Assembly (NCBI GenBank): GCA_903919165.1
Contig: CAIXHJ010000218.1
Span: 1-14,589 of the forward strand
Source of the DNA: an uncultured Holophagaceae bacterium
GTDB taxonomy: Bacteria; Acidobacteriota; Holophagae; Holophagales; Holophagaceae
DNA length: 14,589 nucleotides
Reading direction: 5' to 3'
Of the stretch, positions 1-7,032 are shown one piece after another (the stretch's first letter is position 1; each line of letters opens with the position of its first letter). Both the position numbers and the translations under genes were made by a program. Below the pieces are notes generated by a model. The model made no database searches and was not told the DNA's origin. It saw only the letters and a program-made list of their open reading frames with translations.

Positions 1-1211
1 CGCGCCACGACCCGCTCCACGCCGAGGGTGTCCCAGAGCTCGAAGGGGCCCAGCTCGAAGGCGAAACCGTTCCTGATGGCACGATCCACGTTCAGGGGAC
101 CATCGGTCACTTCGCCCAGGCGGTTTACGGCGTAGGTGAGGTTGGGCGCGATGCAGCGCCAAGCCAGGCGGCCGGCCTCGGTATCGCTGGTAAGCAAGGT
201 CTTCACCTTCTCGGCGGGGTCGTCGATGCCCTTCAGCTCCTTCAGGATGGGCCAGTCCTTCCTCACTTGCGGGACGTACTCGTGGCTGGCCGGATCGATG
301 GCCAGGAAGGTCTTCCTGCCCTTCTCATCCTTGGGGCCCTTCTTGAAGAAGCCCTGCTTCACCTTGTTGCCCAGGAGCTTGTTGTCCAGCATGTACTGGA
401 GGAACTCCGGGAACTTGAAGACATCGCGCATTTCGTCGTTGGGGCAGAGGTCGTAGACGTTCTTCGCAGTGGCCGCGAGGATGTCCACTCCCGCCAGGTC
501 CGCGGTGCGGAAGGCGGCGCTCTTGGCCCGGGCCGCCGCGTCGCCCAGCACCAGGTCCAGCACTTCGAAGGGGATCTTTTCCGCCAGGGCCATGTGCAGG
601 GTGGCCATGATGCCGTGGATGCCGATGCGGTTGCCGATGAAGGTGGGCGAATCAAAGGCGGGCACCACCTCCTTGCCGAGACCTTCCTCCAGCCAGGTGC
701 GGAAGGTCCGGGCTTCCGCTTCGTCCACCTCGGGGCCCTTCACGAATTCCAGCAGGCGGAGGTAGCGCACGGGGTTGAAGAAGTGGGTGATGACGAAATG
801 CTGGCGGAAGGCATCGGTGCGGCCTTCCACCAGCAGTTTCAGGGGGATGCCTGAGGTGTTCGAGCTGATCCAGGCGCCAGCCTTGAGCTTCGGTTCCAGG
901 CGGCTGTACAGATCGCGCTTGATGGCCAGGTCCTCCTTTACCACCTCCACCACCCAGTCGCAGTCCGACAGGCGATCAAGGTGATCCCGCAGGTTGCCGG
1001 GCCGGATCTTCTTCAGGAACGAGGGGTGCATGGCCAGGGCGGGCTTGGATTTCGCCAGCGCCGCGAGGGCGCCTTCCGCCAGCTTGTCCGGCGCCGCCTC
1101 GTCGATGACGATGTCCAGCAGTTCCACCTGACACCCGGCGGACGCCACGTGCGCCGCGATGCCCGAGCCCATCACACCCGAACCCAGTACGCCGATCTTC
1201 TTGATGTTCAT
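1..1211 (-). CDS. 3-hydroxyacyl-CoA dehydrogenase, FadN/FadB-like (partial, 3' end outside window)
   Basis: NAD-dependent oxidation of 3-hydroxyacyl-CoA in fatty-acid beta-oxidation, cytoplasmic. The N-terminus is a Rossmann fold with GxGxxG (G10-S-G-V-M-G15). It is followed by the family motif SSNTS (116-120) and the catalytic-histidine segment THFFNP (His143), then FIGNRI further on. At least 403 residues are encoded without a stop before the window edge. Stand-alone enzymes (Hbd/PaaH) are only about 285-300 residues, so this is probably the long form with a second 3HCDH domain and a C-terminal crotonase (enoyl-CoA hydratase) domain, as in Bacillus FadN; that C-terminal part is not visible here. 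The ATG at 1211 is preceded by GGAGG with a 6-nt spacer. It lies 33 bp downstream of the thiolase stop, on the same strand, forming the usual thiolase/dehydrogenase operon. Family call is firm; the fusion is inferred. Confidence 0.93.
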   Translation of the reverse strand, partial: MNIKKIGVLGSGVMGSGIAAHVASAGCQVELLDIVIDEAAPDKLAEGALAALAKSKPALAMHPSFLKKIRPGNLRDHLDRLSDCDWVVEVVKEDLAIKRDLYSRLEPKLKAGAWISSNTSGIPLKLLVEGRTDAFRQHFVITHFFNPVRYLRLLEFVKGPEVDEAEARTFRTWLEEGLGKEVVPAFDSPTFIGNRIGIHGIMATLHMALAEKIPFEVLDLVLGDAAARAKSAAFRTADLAGVDILAATAKNVYDLCPNDEMRDVFKFPEFLQYMLDNKLLGNKVKQGFFKKGPKDEKGRKTFLAIDPASHEYVPQVRKDWPILKELKGIDDPAEKVKTLLTSDTEAGRLAWRCIAPNLTYAVNRLGEVTDGPLNVDRAIRNGFAFELGPFELWDTLGVERVVA

Positions 1212-1244
1212 GTCCAACCTCCAGGTCGATGTCGTGTGGTCGGA

Positions 1245-2393
1245 TCAGATTTTCTCGATGATGGAGGCGATGCCCTGGCCGCCGCCGATGCACATGGTGG
1301 CGATGCCGTATTTCCCACCATCGGTCTCGAGGCGGTTGAGCAGGGTCGTAAGGATACGGGCGCCGCTGGCACCAAGAGGATGGCCTATGGCGATGGCTCC
1401 ACCCCAGGCGTTCACCTTGGCGGGGTCGTAGCCACCCTCGCGGATCACGGCGAGGCTCTGGGCTGCGAAGGCTTCGTTGAGTTCCATGGCATCGATTTGG
1501 TCGAGCCGGAGGCCGAAGCGGTCCAGTACCTTCTTCACGGCGGGGACGGGACCGATGCCCATGCGCTCCGGCTCCACGCCGGCGACAGCGCCGCCGATGA
1601 TGCGCGCCCGCGGCTTGAGGCCCAGGGACTTGGCGAGGCCCTCTTCCATCACGAGCATGAAGGCGGCGCCATCCGTGACAGGGGAGCTGTTGCCAGCGGT
1701 GAGGGTGCCGCCCGCCAGGAAGGCGGGCTTCAATTCGCCCAATTTCTGGAGGCTAGTGTCGGCCCGGACGCACTCGTCCTGCTGCAGGGTCACAGGCCTG
1801 CCGTCCAGGCCCCTGGTCTCGAAGCGCACGATTTCCTTCTCGTACTTGCCGGCCTTCCAGGCGGCGGCGGCCTTCTGGTGGCTGTTGTAGGCGAACTCGT
1901 CCTGCTCGTTGCGGGTGATCTTGTATTCCTTGGCCAGGTTCTCGGCGGTGATGCCCATGGAGCAGTAGGCCTGAGGGTAGTTCTGGGTGAGGTAGGGGTC
2001 CAGACTGACGTTGAAGCCCATCATGGGCACCTTGGACATGCTCTCCACGCCGCCCGCAAGGAAAAGGTCGCCCTGGTTCGTCATGATGGCCCGGGCGGCC
2101 ATGAGCATGGCCTCCTGGCTGCTGCCGCAGAAGCGGTTGATGGTGGCGGCACCGGCGGTGATGGGCAGGCCCGCGCGGAAACTGATGAGGCGGGCCATGT
2201 TCATGCCCTGCTCGCCCTCGGGCATGGCGCAGCCCACCAGCACGTCCTCCAAGCCCGACCAGTCCTTCAGAAGGGGCTTGAGGGCCTCGATCACAACTGA
2301 GCCCAACTGCTCGGGGCGGGTGGCGGCGTAGCTGCCCTTGACGCCCCGGCCGACGGGGGTTCGCTTGGCTTCGACGATGACTGCTGATCGCAT
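1245..2393 (-). CDS. fadA: acetyl-CoA C-acyltransferase (beta-ketothiolase)
   Basis: Thiolytic cleavage of 3-ketoacyl-CoA, the last step of beta-oxidation, or the reverse condensation. The 382-residue protein has the normal thiolase length and all catalytic blocks: nucleophile Cys89 in NRFCGSS, the NEAFA block at 306-310, His338 in GHPLGASGAR and the second Cys368 in MCIGGGQG. The open frame extends to 2468, but I chose the ATG at 2393 because GGAGGA sits 5 nt upstream and thiolases begin with an MxxAVIVxAxRTPVG-like strand exactly here (MRSAVIVEAKRTPVG). It is first in an operon with the hydroxyacyl-CoA dehydrogenase, separated by 33 bp. The pairing supports a role in fatty-acid degradation (FadA type) over acetoacetyl-CoA synthesis, though chain-length preference cannot be read from sequence. 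No convincing promoter or operator was recognised upstream. Confidence 0.95.
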   Translation of the reverse strand: MRSAVIVEAKRTPVGRGVKGSYAATRPEQLGSVVIEALKPLLKDWSGLEDVLVGCAMPEGEQGMNMARLISFRAGLPITAGAATINRFCGSSQEAMLMAARAIMTNQGDLFLAGGVESMSKVPMMGFNVSLDPYLTQNYPQAYCSMGITAENLAKEYKITRNEQDEFAYNSHQKAAAAWKAGKYEKEIVRFETRGLDGRPVTLQQDECVRADTSLQKLGELKPAFLAGGTLTAGNSSPVTDGAAFMLVMEEGLAKSLGLKPRARIIGGAVAGVEPERMGIGPVPAVKKVLDRFGLRLDQIDAMELNEAFAAQSLAVIREGGYDPAKVNAWGGAIAIGHPLGASGARILTTLLNRLETDGGKYGIATMCIGGGQGIASIIEKI

Positions 2394-2497
2394 GGGTCCT
2401 CCGTTGGGAAGTGACTGGGGATCTACGTTTCCGAGGAGCCTAGCATCCGATGGGACGGGCGTGAGCACTTACCGTAGGTCAACGGATGGGTTCCAAC

Positions 2498-2846
2498 CGG
2501 GTCGGTCTTCAAAGTGGATGCGAGCCGCGACGCCGACCAGCCGCGCCCATGGCCAGGCGGCGGCCGAAGGGCGATGCGGCACATCGTTCACCATTCGCCC
2601 ACCGAATAGGGCCGCATCGGCGCAGCCGATGGCGGGGACTAAGCCCCGAGGACCGCAGGCCTGAGCCAGGGCCGACAACACAGCCAGAGGTGCGGCTGGC
2701 CTCGTCCCGAAGGGCAAGGGGCGGCGCCCGGCGCGATACTGCGTCAACCTCCTCGTCAATAGTGCCGCTATTGCCATCGTCGCTTTCCTTGTCTCACTTG
2801 GGCGGTGCCCCTTGCGCGGCCACACCCCACTTTGAAGACAGACCCG
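2498..2846. repeat. structured inverted-repeat-bounded element (MITE or structured-RNA candidate)
   Basis: This covers most of the 495-bp gap between the divergent thiolase and moxR genes. The ends are 20-bp inverted repeats, CGGGTCGGTCTTCAAAGTGG at 2498-2517 and its complement at 2827-2846, with 19 of 20 positions matching. Inside are several further complementary pairs. They are CGATGCGGC (2572-2580) with 2611-2619, enclosing ATTCG/CGAAT (2593-2607); ATCGGC/GCCGAT (2616-2630); CAGCC/GGCTG (2681-2698); and a 16-nt arm (2714-2729) with 2800-2815 at 14 of 16 matches, enclosing CAATAG/CTATTG (2757-2773). The hairpins at 2572-2619 and 2616-2630 overlap and exclude one another. No transposase or obvious target-site duplication is visible. 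I do not recognise the family; a dispersed non-autonomous repeat or a structured RNA are both possible. Minus-strand frames stay open by GC bias and are not convincing genes. Confidence 0.5.
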
Positions 2847-2888
2847 AGGCCCTTTCCAGTCAAGATGGGAGGATTCCCCGGACACGTC

Positions 2889-3842
2889 ATGACCCCCACT
2901 TCCGCCCACTCCCTGGAACCCCTGCTCGCCGAATGCCGCAAGGTGATCGTGGGTCAGACGCAACTGCTAAACCGCCTGCTGGTGGCCCTCCTCTGTCGTG
3001 GCCATGTTCTGCTGGAAGGCCTGCCGGGTCTGGCGAAGACGCGCACCATCAAGACACTGGCATCCGCCAGCCACACCAGTTTCCGGCGCATCCAGTTCAC
3101 GCCGGACCTGCTTCCGAGCGATGTGGTGGGCACCCTCATCTTCGATCCCAGGCAGCTCACCTTCACGCCCAAGCGGGGTCCCATCTTCACCAACCTGTTA
3201 TTGGCCGACGAGATCAACCGCGCGCCCTCCAAGGTGCAGGCCGCGCTGTTGGAGGCCATGGAGGAGCGCCAGGTCACCCTGGGCGAGGACAGTTTCCGCC
3301 TGCCCGATCCCTTCCTCGTGCTGGCCACCCAGAACCCGCTCGAGCAGGAGGGCACTTTCCCCCTGCCCGAGGCGCAGATGGACCGGTTCCTCTTCAAACT
3401 ACGCGTGGATTACCCCAAACAGGACGAGGAAGTGGAAGTGCTCCGTCGGGCCCATCTGAATGGCGACCAGGTTCACCCCGTGGTGGATGGCCCCAGCCTG
3501 CTGGCCGCGGGCCGCGAGGCCGAACAGGTGCGCCTCGACGACGCCATCCGCGCCTACATCGTGCGGCTGGTGCAGGCCACGCGGCCGGGCCACGGCAAGG
3601 TCTGGAAGGGCAAGGAACAGCTCCGGTGCGGAGCCAGCCCCCGAGCCTCCCTCGCCCTCCAGTCCTCCTCCCGTGCCCTGGCCTATCTCCAGGGCCGCGA
3701 CCACGTGCTGCCCCAGGACGTGGTGGACCTGGCGCCGGACGTGCTGCGCCACCGCCTGCTGCTCACCTTCGAGAGCGAGGCTGACGGCGCCACCACGGAC
3801 CAGGCCATCACGCAGCTGCTCCAGGCCATTCCAAGGCCATGA
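2889..3842 (+). CDS. MoxR-family AAA+ ATPase
   Basis: Cytosolic AAA+ ATPase of the MoxR branch; family members act as chaperone-like remodelling factors for metal-enzyme or membrane-complex maturation. The 317-residue product has the MoxR Walker A variant GLPGLAKT, Walker B LLLADEINRAPSKVQAALLE, the adjacent EAMEERQVTLG segment, and sensor 1 with the MoxR signature ATQNPLEQEGTFPLPEAQMDRF. A C-terminal AAA lid follows. The open frame begins at 2805; I chose ATG 2889 because the family N-terminus (about 20 residues before VIVGQ) begins there, and no candidate has an ideal ribosome binding site (a GGGAGGA lies 15 nt upstream; ATG 2865 is the alternative). Its stop overlaps the permease start in ATGA, so the two are translationally coupled. 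MoxR genes usually sit beside DUF58 and VWA-domain genes, which are absent here; a role tied to the transporter is inferred. Confidence 0.93.
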   Translation: MTPTSAHSLEPLLAECRKVIVGQTQLLNRLLVALLCRGHVLLEGLPGLAKTRTIKTLASASHTSFRRIQFTPDLLPSDVVGTLIFDPRQLTFTPKRGPIFTNLLLADEINRAPSKVQAALLEAMEERQVTLGEDSFRLPDPFLVLATQNPLEQEGTFPLPEAQMDRFLFKLRVDYPKQDEEVEVLRRAHLNGDQVHPVVDGPSLLAAGREAEQVRLDDAIRAYIVRLVQATRPGHGKVWKGKEQLRCGASPRASLALQSSSRALAYLQGRDHVLPQDVVDLAPDVLRHRLLLTFESEADGATTDQAITQLLQAIPRP

Positions 3843-5590
3843 TGCACCGATTTCTCGACACCATGTGGGGACAGGCCAACGCACTGTTCGCGCCCTTGCG
3901 GCGTAGGCGCTGGGTGGATCTCCTCCTCGTCGCCGCAGCCTTCGGCATGCTTTACGGGCTCATCCTGCTGGGCCGGCAGTGGACCGACATCCAGCGGCCC
4001 GTGCTGGAGATCGACCTGTCTCCCTGGGCCCTGCCCAAGTACACCTTCTTCTCCATGATGAGAGGTCTGGTGGCGTACCTGATCTCCTTCTTCTTCACCC
4101 TCGTCTACGCCTACTGGGCCGCCAAGGACGCCCGCTCAGAACGTCTGCTGGTGCCTCTGCTGGACATCCTCCAGAGCATCCCGGTGATGACCTTCATCGT
4201 GCCGCTGATGCTGGCGCTGGTGGCGACCTTCCCCCACAGCAACGTGGGCATCGAACTGACGGCCATCATGGCCATCTTCACGGGCCAGGCCTGGAACATG
4301 ACCTTCAGCCTCTACCACTCCCTGAAGAGCGTACCCGCCGAGCTGCACGAAGCAGGCACGGTGTACCGATTCAACTGGTGGCAGCGCTTCAAGTGGGTCG
4401 AGCTCCCCTTCGCAACCACGGGCCTGGCCTGGAACAGCATGATGAGCATGGCCGGTGGCTGGTTCTTCCTCATGCTGGTGGAAGCCTTCAAACTGGGTGA
4501 CAAGGACTTCCGGGTGCCGGGCCTGGGCTCGTACATGAGCATGGCTGTCGAGCGCGGCGATGTCCGGGCCCAGCTCTGGGCCGTGGCGGCGATGATCGTG
4601 ATGATCGTGCTGCTTGATCAGGTGCTGTGGCGACCGATCGTGGTGTGGGCCCAGCGGTTCCGCATCGAGGACACGGTGCAGAACGCGGATTCCCAGAGCT
4701 GGTTCCTCAACCTCGTCCGCGGCTCCCGCCTCATCCGCCGCTGGGATCGCTGGCGCGCCAAGCGACGGCGGAACCGGCAGAATCGCCACCTGGTCCGGAA
4801 GCGGATCCAGGCGGAGGCCAGCCTCGACCGGGCGGCCCATGCAGCACCCTGGCTAGCCCTGGGCGCCCTTATCGTCCTGTCGGGATTCCTGGTCCTGGGT
4901 GGGCTCGGCATCACCCACCTCCTCCACCAGCTGCCCGCCACAACCTGGTGGACCCTCCTCAAGGCCGCCGGCCTCACCCTCTCACGGGTGATGGCATCTG
5001 TCCTCATCGGGCTCTGCTGGACCCTGCCCGCGGGCCTCGCCATCGGTCTCTCCCAGCGCCTGTCGCGCATCTTCCAGCCCATCGTCCAGGTGGCGGCCTC
5101 CTTCCCTGCGCCCATGCTCTTCCCCGCCGTCGTGGCCGTCCTGGCCTCCCTCAGGGTCGGCCTGGGCTGGGGCAGCATCGTCCTGATGCTGCTGGGCACC
5201 CAGTGGTACATCCTGTTCAACGTGATCGCCGGGGCCAGCGCCATCCCCAGCGACCTTAGGGAAGTGGGGACCGCCTTCGGCTTCAGCCGCTGGCAGCGCT
5301 TCCGCAACCTCTACCTGCCCGCGATCTTCCCCTACCTGGTGACCGGCTGCCTGACGGCCGCGGGGGGCGCCTGGAATGCCAGCATCGTGTCCGAGTACTA
5401 CAACATCAGCGGACCCACGCTGCAGACCTTCGGCCTCGGCGCCATCGTGAGCCAGGCCGGAGAGCAGCGGGATTTCCCCCTGCTGGCCGCCTCCACCCTG
5501 GTCCTGGCCGCTACGGTGGTGCTGTTCAACCGCCTGGTCTGGAAGCCGCTCTACAAGATCGCCGAAACCAACTATTCCCTGTCGAAGTGA
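3839..5590 (+). CDS. ABC transporter permease, duplicated permease (COG4986-like, anion type)
   Basis: Inner-membrane permease of an ABC importer of the nitrate/sulfonate/bicarbonate type. At 583 residues it is two fused binding-protein-dependent permease domains. Each has an EAA coupling loop, EAGTVYRFNWWQRFKWVELP at 171-190 and EVGTAFGFSRWQRFRNLYLP at 475-494, which contact the ATPase. Hydrophobic segments include about 26-44, 76-95, 105-130, 245-265, 335-360 and 383-404. The halves are joined by a very basic cytoplasmic linker (about 293-330). This matches the known group of duplicated-permease anion transport proteins, so one polypeptide replaces the usual permease dimer. The start ATG overlaps the moxR stop (ATGA); a second ATG follows at 3842. 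The ATPase gene begins 7 bp after its stop. Substrate is not readable, and no periplasmic binding protein is encoded in the window. Confidence 0.92.
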   Translation: MMHRFLDTMWGQANALFAPLRRRRWVDLLLVAAAFGMLYGLILLGRQWTDIQRPVLEIDLSPWALPKYTFFSMMRGLVAYLISFFFTLVYAYWAAKDARSERLLVPLLDILQSIPVMTFIVPLMLALVATFPHSNVGIELTAIMAIFTGQAWNMTFSLYHSLKSVPAELHEAGTVYRFNWWQRFKWVELPFATTGLAWNSMMSMAGGWFFLMLVEAFKLGDKDFRVPGLGSYMSMAVERGDVRAQLWAVAAMIVMIVLLDQVLWRPIVVWAQRFRIEDTVQNADSQSWFLNLVRGSRLIRRWDRWRAKRRRNRQNRHLVRKRIQAEASLDRAAHAAPWLALGALIVLSGFLVLGGLGITHLLHQLPATTWWTLLKAAGLTLSRVMASVLIGLCWTLPAGLAIGLSQRLSRIFQPIVQVAASFPAPMLFPAVVAVLASLRVGLGWGSIVLMLLGTQWYILFNVIAGASAIPSDLREVGTAFGFSRWQRFRNLYLPAIFPYLVTGCLTAAGGAWNASIVSEYYNISGPTLQTFGLGAIVSQAGEQRDFPLLAASTLVLAATVVLFNRLVWKPLYKIAETNYSLSK

Positions 5591-5597
5591 GGGAGCC

Positions 5598-6899
5598 ATG
5601 ATTCACGCCATCAACGCCAACCACGAAGTCATCTGCGAACTGAAGGGCATCCAGAAGTCCTTCGACCGGGAGACCGGTCATCCCCTGCGCGTGCTGGAGG
5701 ACATCAATCTGGATGTCCGCGCCAATGAGGTGGTCTGCCTCATCGGACCATCCGGTTGCGGGAAGTCCACGATCCTGCGCATCCTCGCCGGCCTGATCGA
5801 GCCCACCAAGGGCCGGACCTTCTACCACGGCCAAGAGATGGAGGGACTCAACCCGGGCGTGGCCATCGTCTTCCAGAACTTCGCCCTTTACCCGTGGATG
5901 ACAGTGGAGGCCAATGTGAAGACTGTGCTCCAGGCCCAGGGACTGGATGACGCGACCATCAAGGCCAAGACCCACAGGGCCATCAGCCTGGTGGGTCTGG
6001 AAGGGTTCGAAGAGGCCTATCCCCGCGAGCTCTCCGGCGGCATGAAGCAGCGCGTGGGCATGGCCCGCGCCCTCAGCGTGGATCCGGAGATCCTCTTCAT
6101 GGACGAGCCCTTCAGCCATGTGGACGCCCTTACGGCGGAAGGCCTCCGGGCCGAGATCCTGGACATCTGGGATGACGCCGAGCGCAATCCCTCCTCCATC
6201 CTGATGGTGAGCCACGACATCAAGGAAGTGGCCTACATGGCGGATCGCATCGTGGTGCTGTCGGCGAATCCCGGCCGCCTGCGCACCATCGTGGAGAACC
6301 CCCTGCCCCGGCCCCGGGACATGCGCAGCCCCGAATTCCTCCGCCTGGTAGACCAGCTCCACGACATCATCACCAGCACCGAACTGCCGGACATCGAGGC
6401 GAGCGCCCCGGTACCCAGCCTCCTGCCGGACCTCGTGGAGCCGCTGCCGCCGGCACCCTCCTCGGACATCCTGGGCCTGTTGGAGTATCTGGAGACCCAG
6501 GGCGGCACTGCGGACCTCTTCCAGATGGCCGCTGCCACCCACGTGACGTTCGAGAAGATCCTCGCCTCTGTGAAGGGCGCGGAGATGCTCGAATTCGTGG
6601 ACACCCCCAAGCGTCAGGTTGTCCTCACGGCCCTGGGCCAACGATTCGTGCGGGCCAACATGGATGACCGCAAGGAAATCTGGAAGGCCCAGCTCCTGGA
6701 GCTACGTCTCTTCCGGATGGTGATGGAGCTCATCGACCTTCATCACGGGGAACTGAAGGAAGGCGAGCTGCGCTCCGAACTCCAGCAGCGCCTGCCCATG
6801 GAGAACCCGGAACAGACCTTCGACACGCTCGTGACGTGGGGCCGCTTCGGCGAACTCTTCGCCTACCGCGAGGACCGGGAAATGATCACCCCCGAGTAA
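5598..6899 (+). CDS. ABC transporter ATP-binding protein with C-terminal AAA-associated domain
   Basis: Nucleotide-binding subunit of the nitrate/sulfonate/taurine-type importer. Residues 1-265 form a complete ABC ATPase: Walker A GPSGCGKST (50-58), Q-loop Gln93, signature LSGGM (145-149), Walker B ILFMDE (165-170), D-loop around SHVDA, and switch His206. After a proline-rich linker (about 268-290) comes a C-terminal region of about 140 residues matching the AAA-associated domain (PF09821 type) that is commonly fused to this ATPase in the duplicated-permease systems. It begins LGLLEYLETQGG and contains LTALGQRFVRA, a winged-helix-like pattern suggesting an accessory regulatory domain. The 433-residue length fits that fusion. 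ATG 5598 follows GGGAG closely, 7 bp after the permease stop. It is the last gene of the moxR-permease-ATPase operon. Confidence 0.93.
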   Translation: MIHAINANHEVICELKGIQKSFDRETGHPLRVLEDINLDVRANEVVCLIGPSGCGKSTILRILAGLIEPTKGRTFYHGQEMEGLNPGVAIVFQNFALYPWMTVEANVKTVLQAQGLDDATIKAKTHRAISLVGLEGFEEAYPRELSGGMKQRVGMARALSVDPEILFMDEPFSHVDALTAEGLRAEILDIWDDAERNPSSILMVSHDIKEVAYMADRIVVLSANPGRLRTIVENPLPRPRDMRSPEFLRLVDQLHDIITSTELPDIEASAPVPSLLPDLVEPLPPAPSSDILGLLEYLETQGGTADLFQMAAATHVTFEKILASVKGAEMLEFVDTPKRQVVLTALGQRFVRANMDDRKEIWKAQLLELRLFRMVMELIDLHHGELKEGELRSELQQRLPMENPEQTFDTLVTWGRFGELFAYREDREMITPE

Positions 6900-7032
6900 C
6901 CACGCGGGTCCTGGCGGGCTCGACCCATGTGTTAGAAAGGGATCACCAGGGTCTTCGGAAGAATCGTCTTTGGAAGGGCAGCTTCGACCTAACATCCCGG
7001 ACCAACCGCCCGTGGGATTCTCAGGTGAACCC

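Noticed and set aside
981..2300. 439-codon plus-strand ORF opposite the thiolase
   Set aside because: It lies antisense to a thiolase with all catalytic motifs; the His/Gly/Ala-rich translation is a mirror-frame artefact.
2394..2497. Promoter for the thiolase operon (TTGACC near 2481 on the minus strand)
   Set aside because: No acceptable -10 box at 16-18 nt spacing was found.
2469..2963. 164-codon minus-strand ORF over the intergenic element
   Set aside because: It overlaps the moxR start and runs through inverted repeats. It has no good ribosome binding site, no recognisable fold and an arginine/proline/alanine-rich composition typical of GC-driven open frames.
2486..3784. 432-codon plus-strand ORF overlapping moxR
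   Set aside because: It is out of frame with a clear MoxR protein and is rich in Pro, Arg and Gly without any motif.
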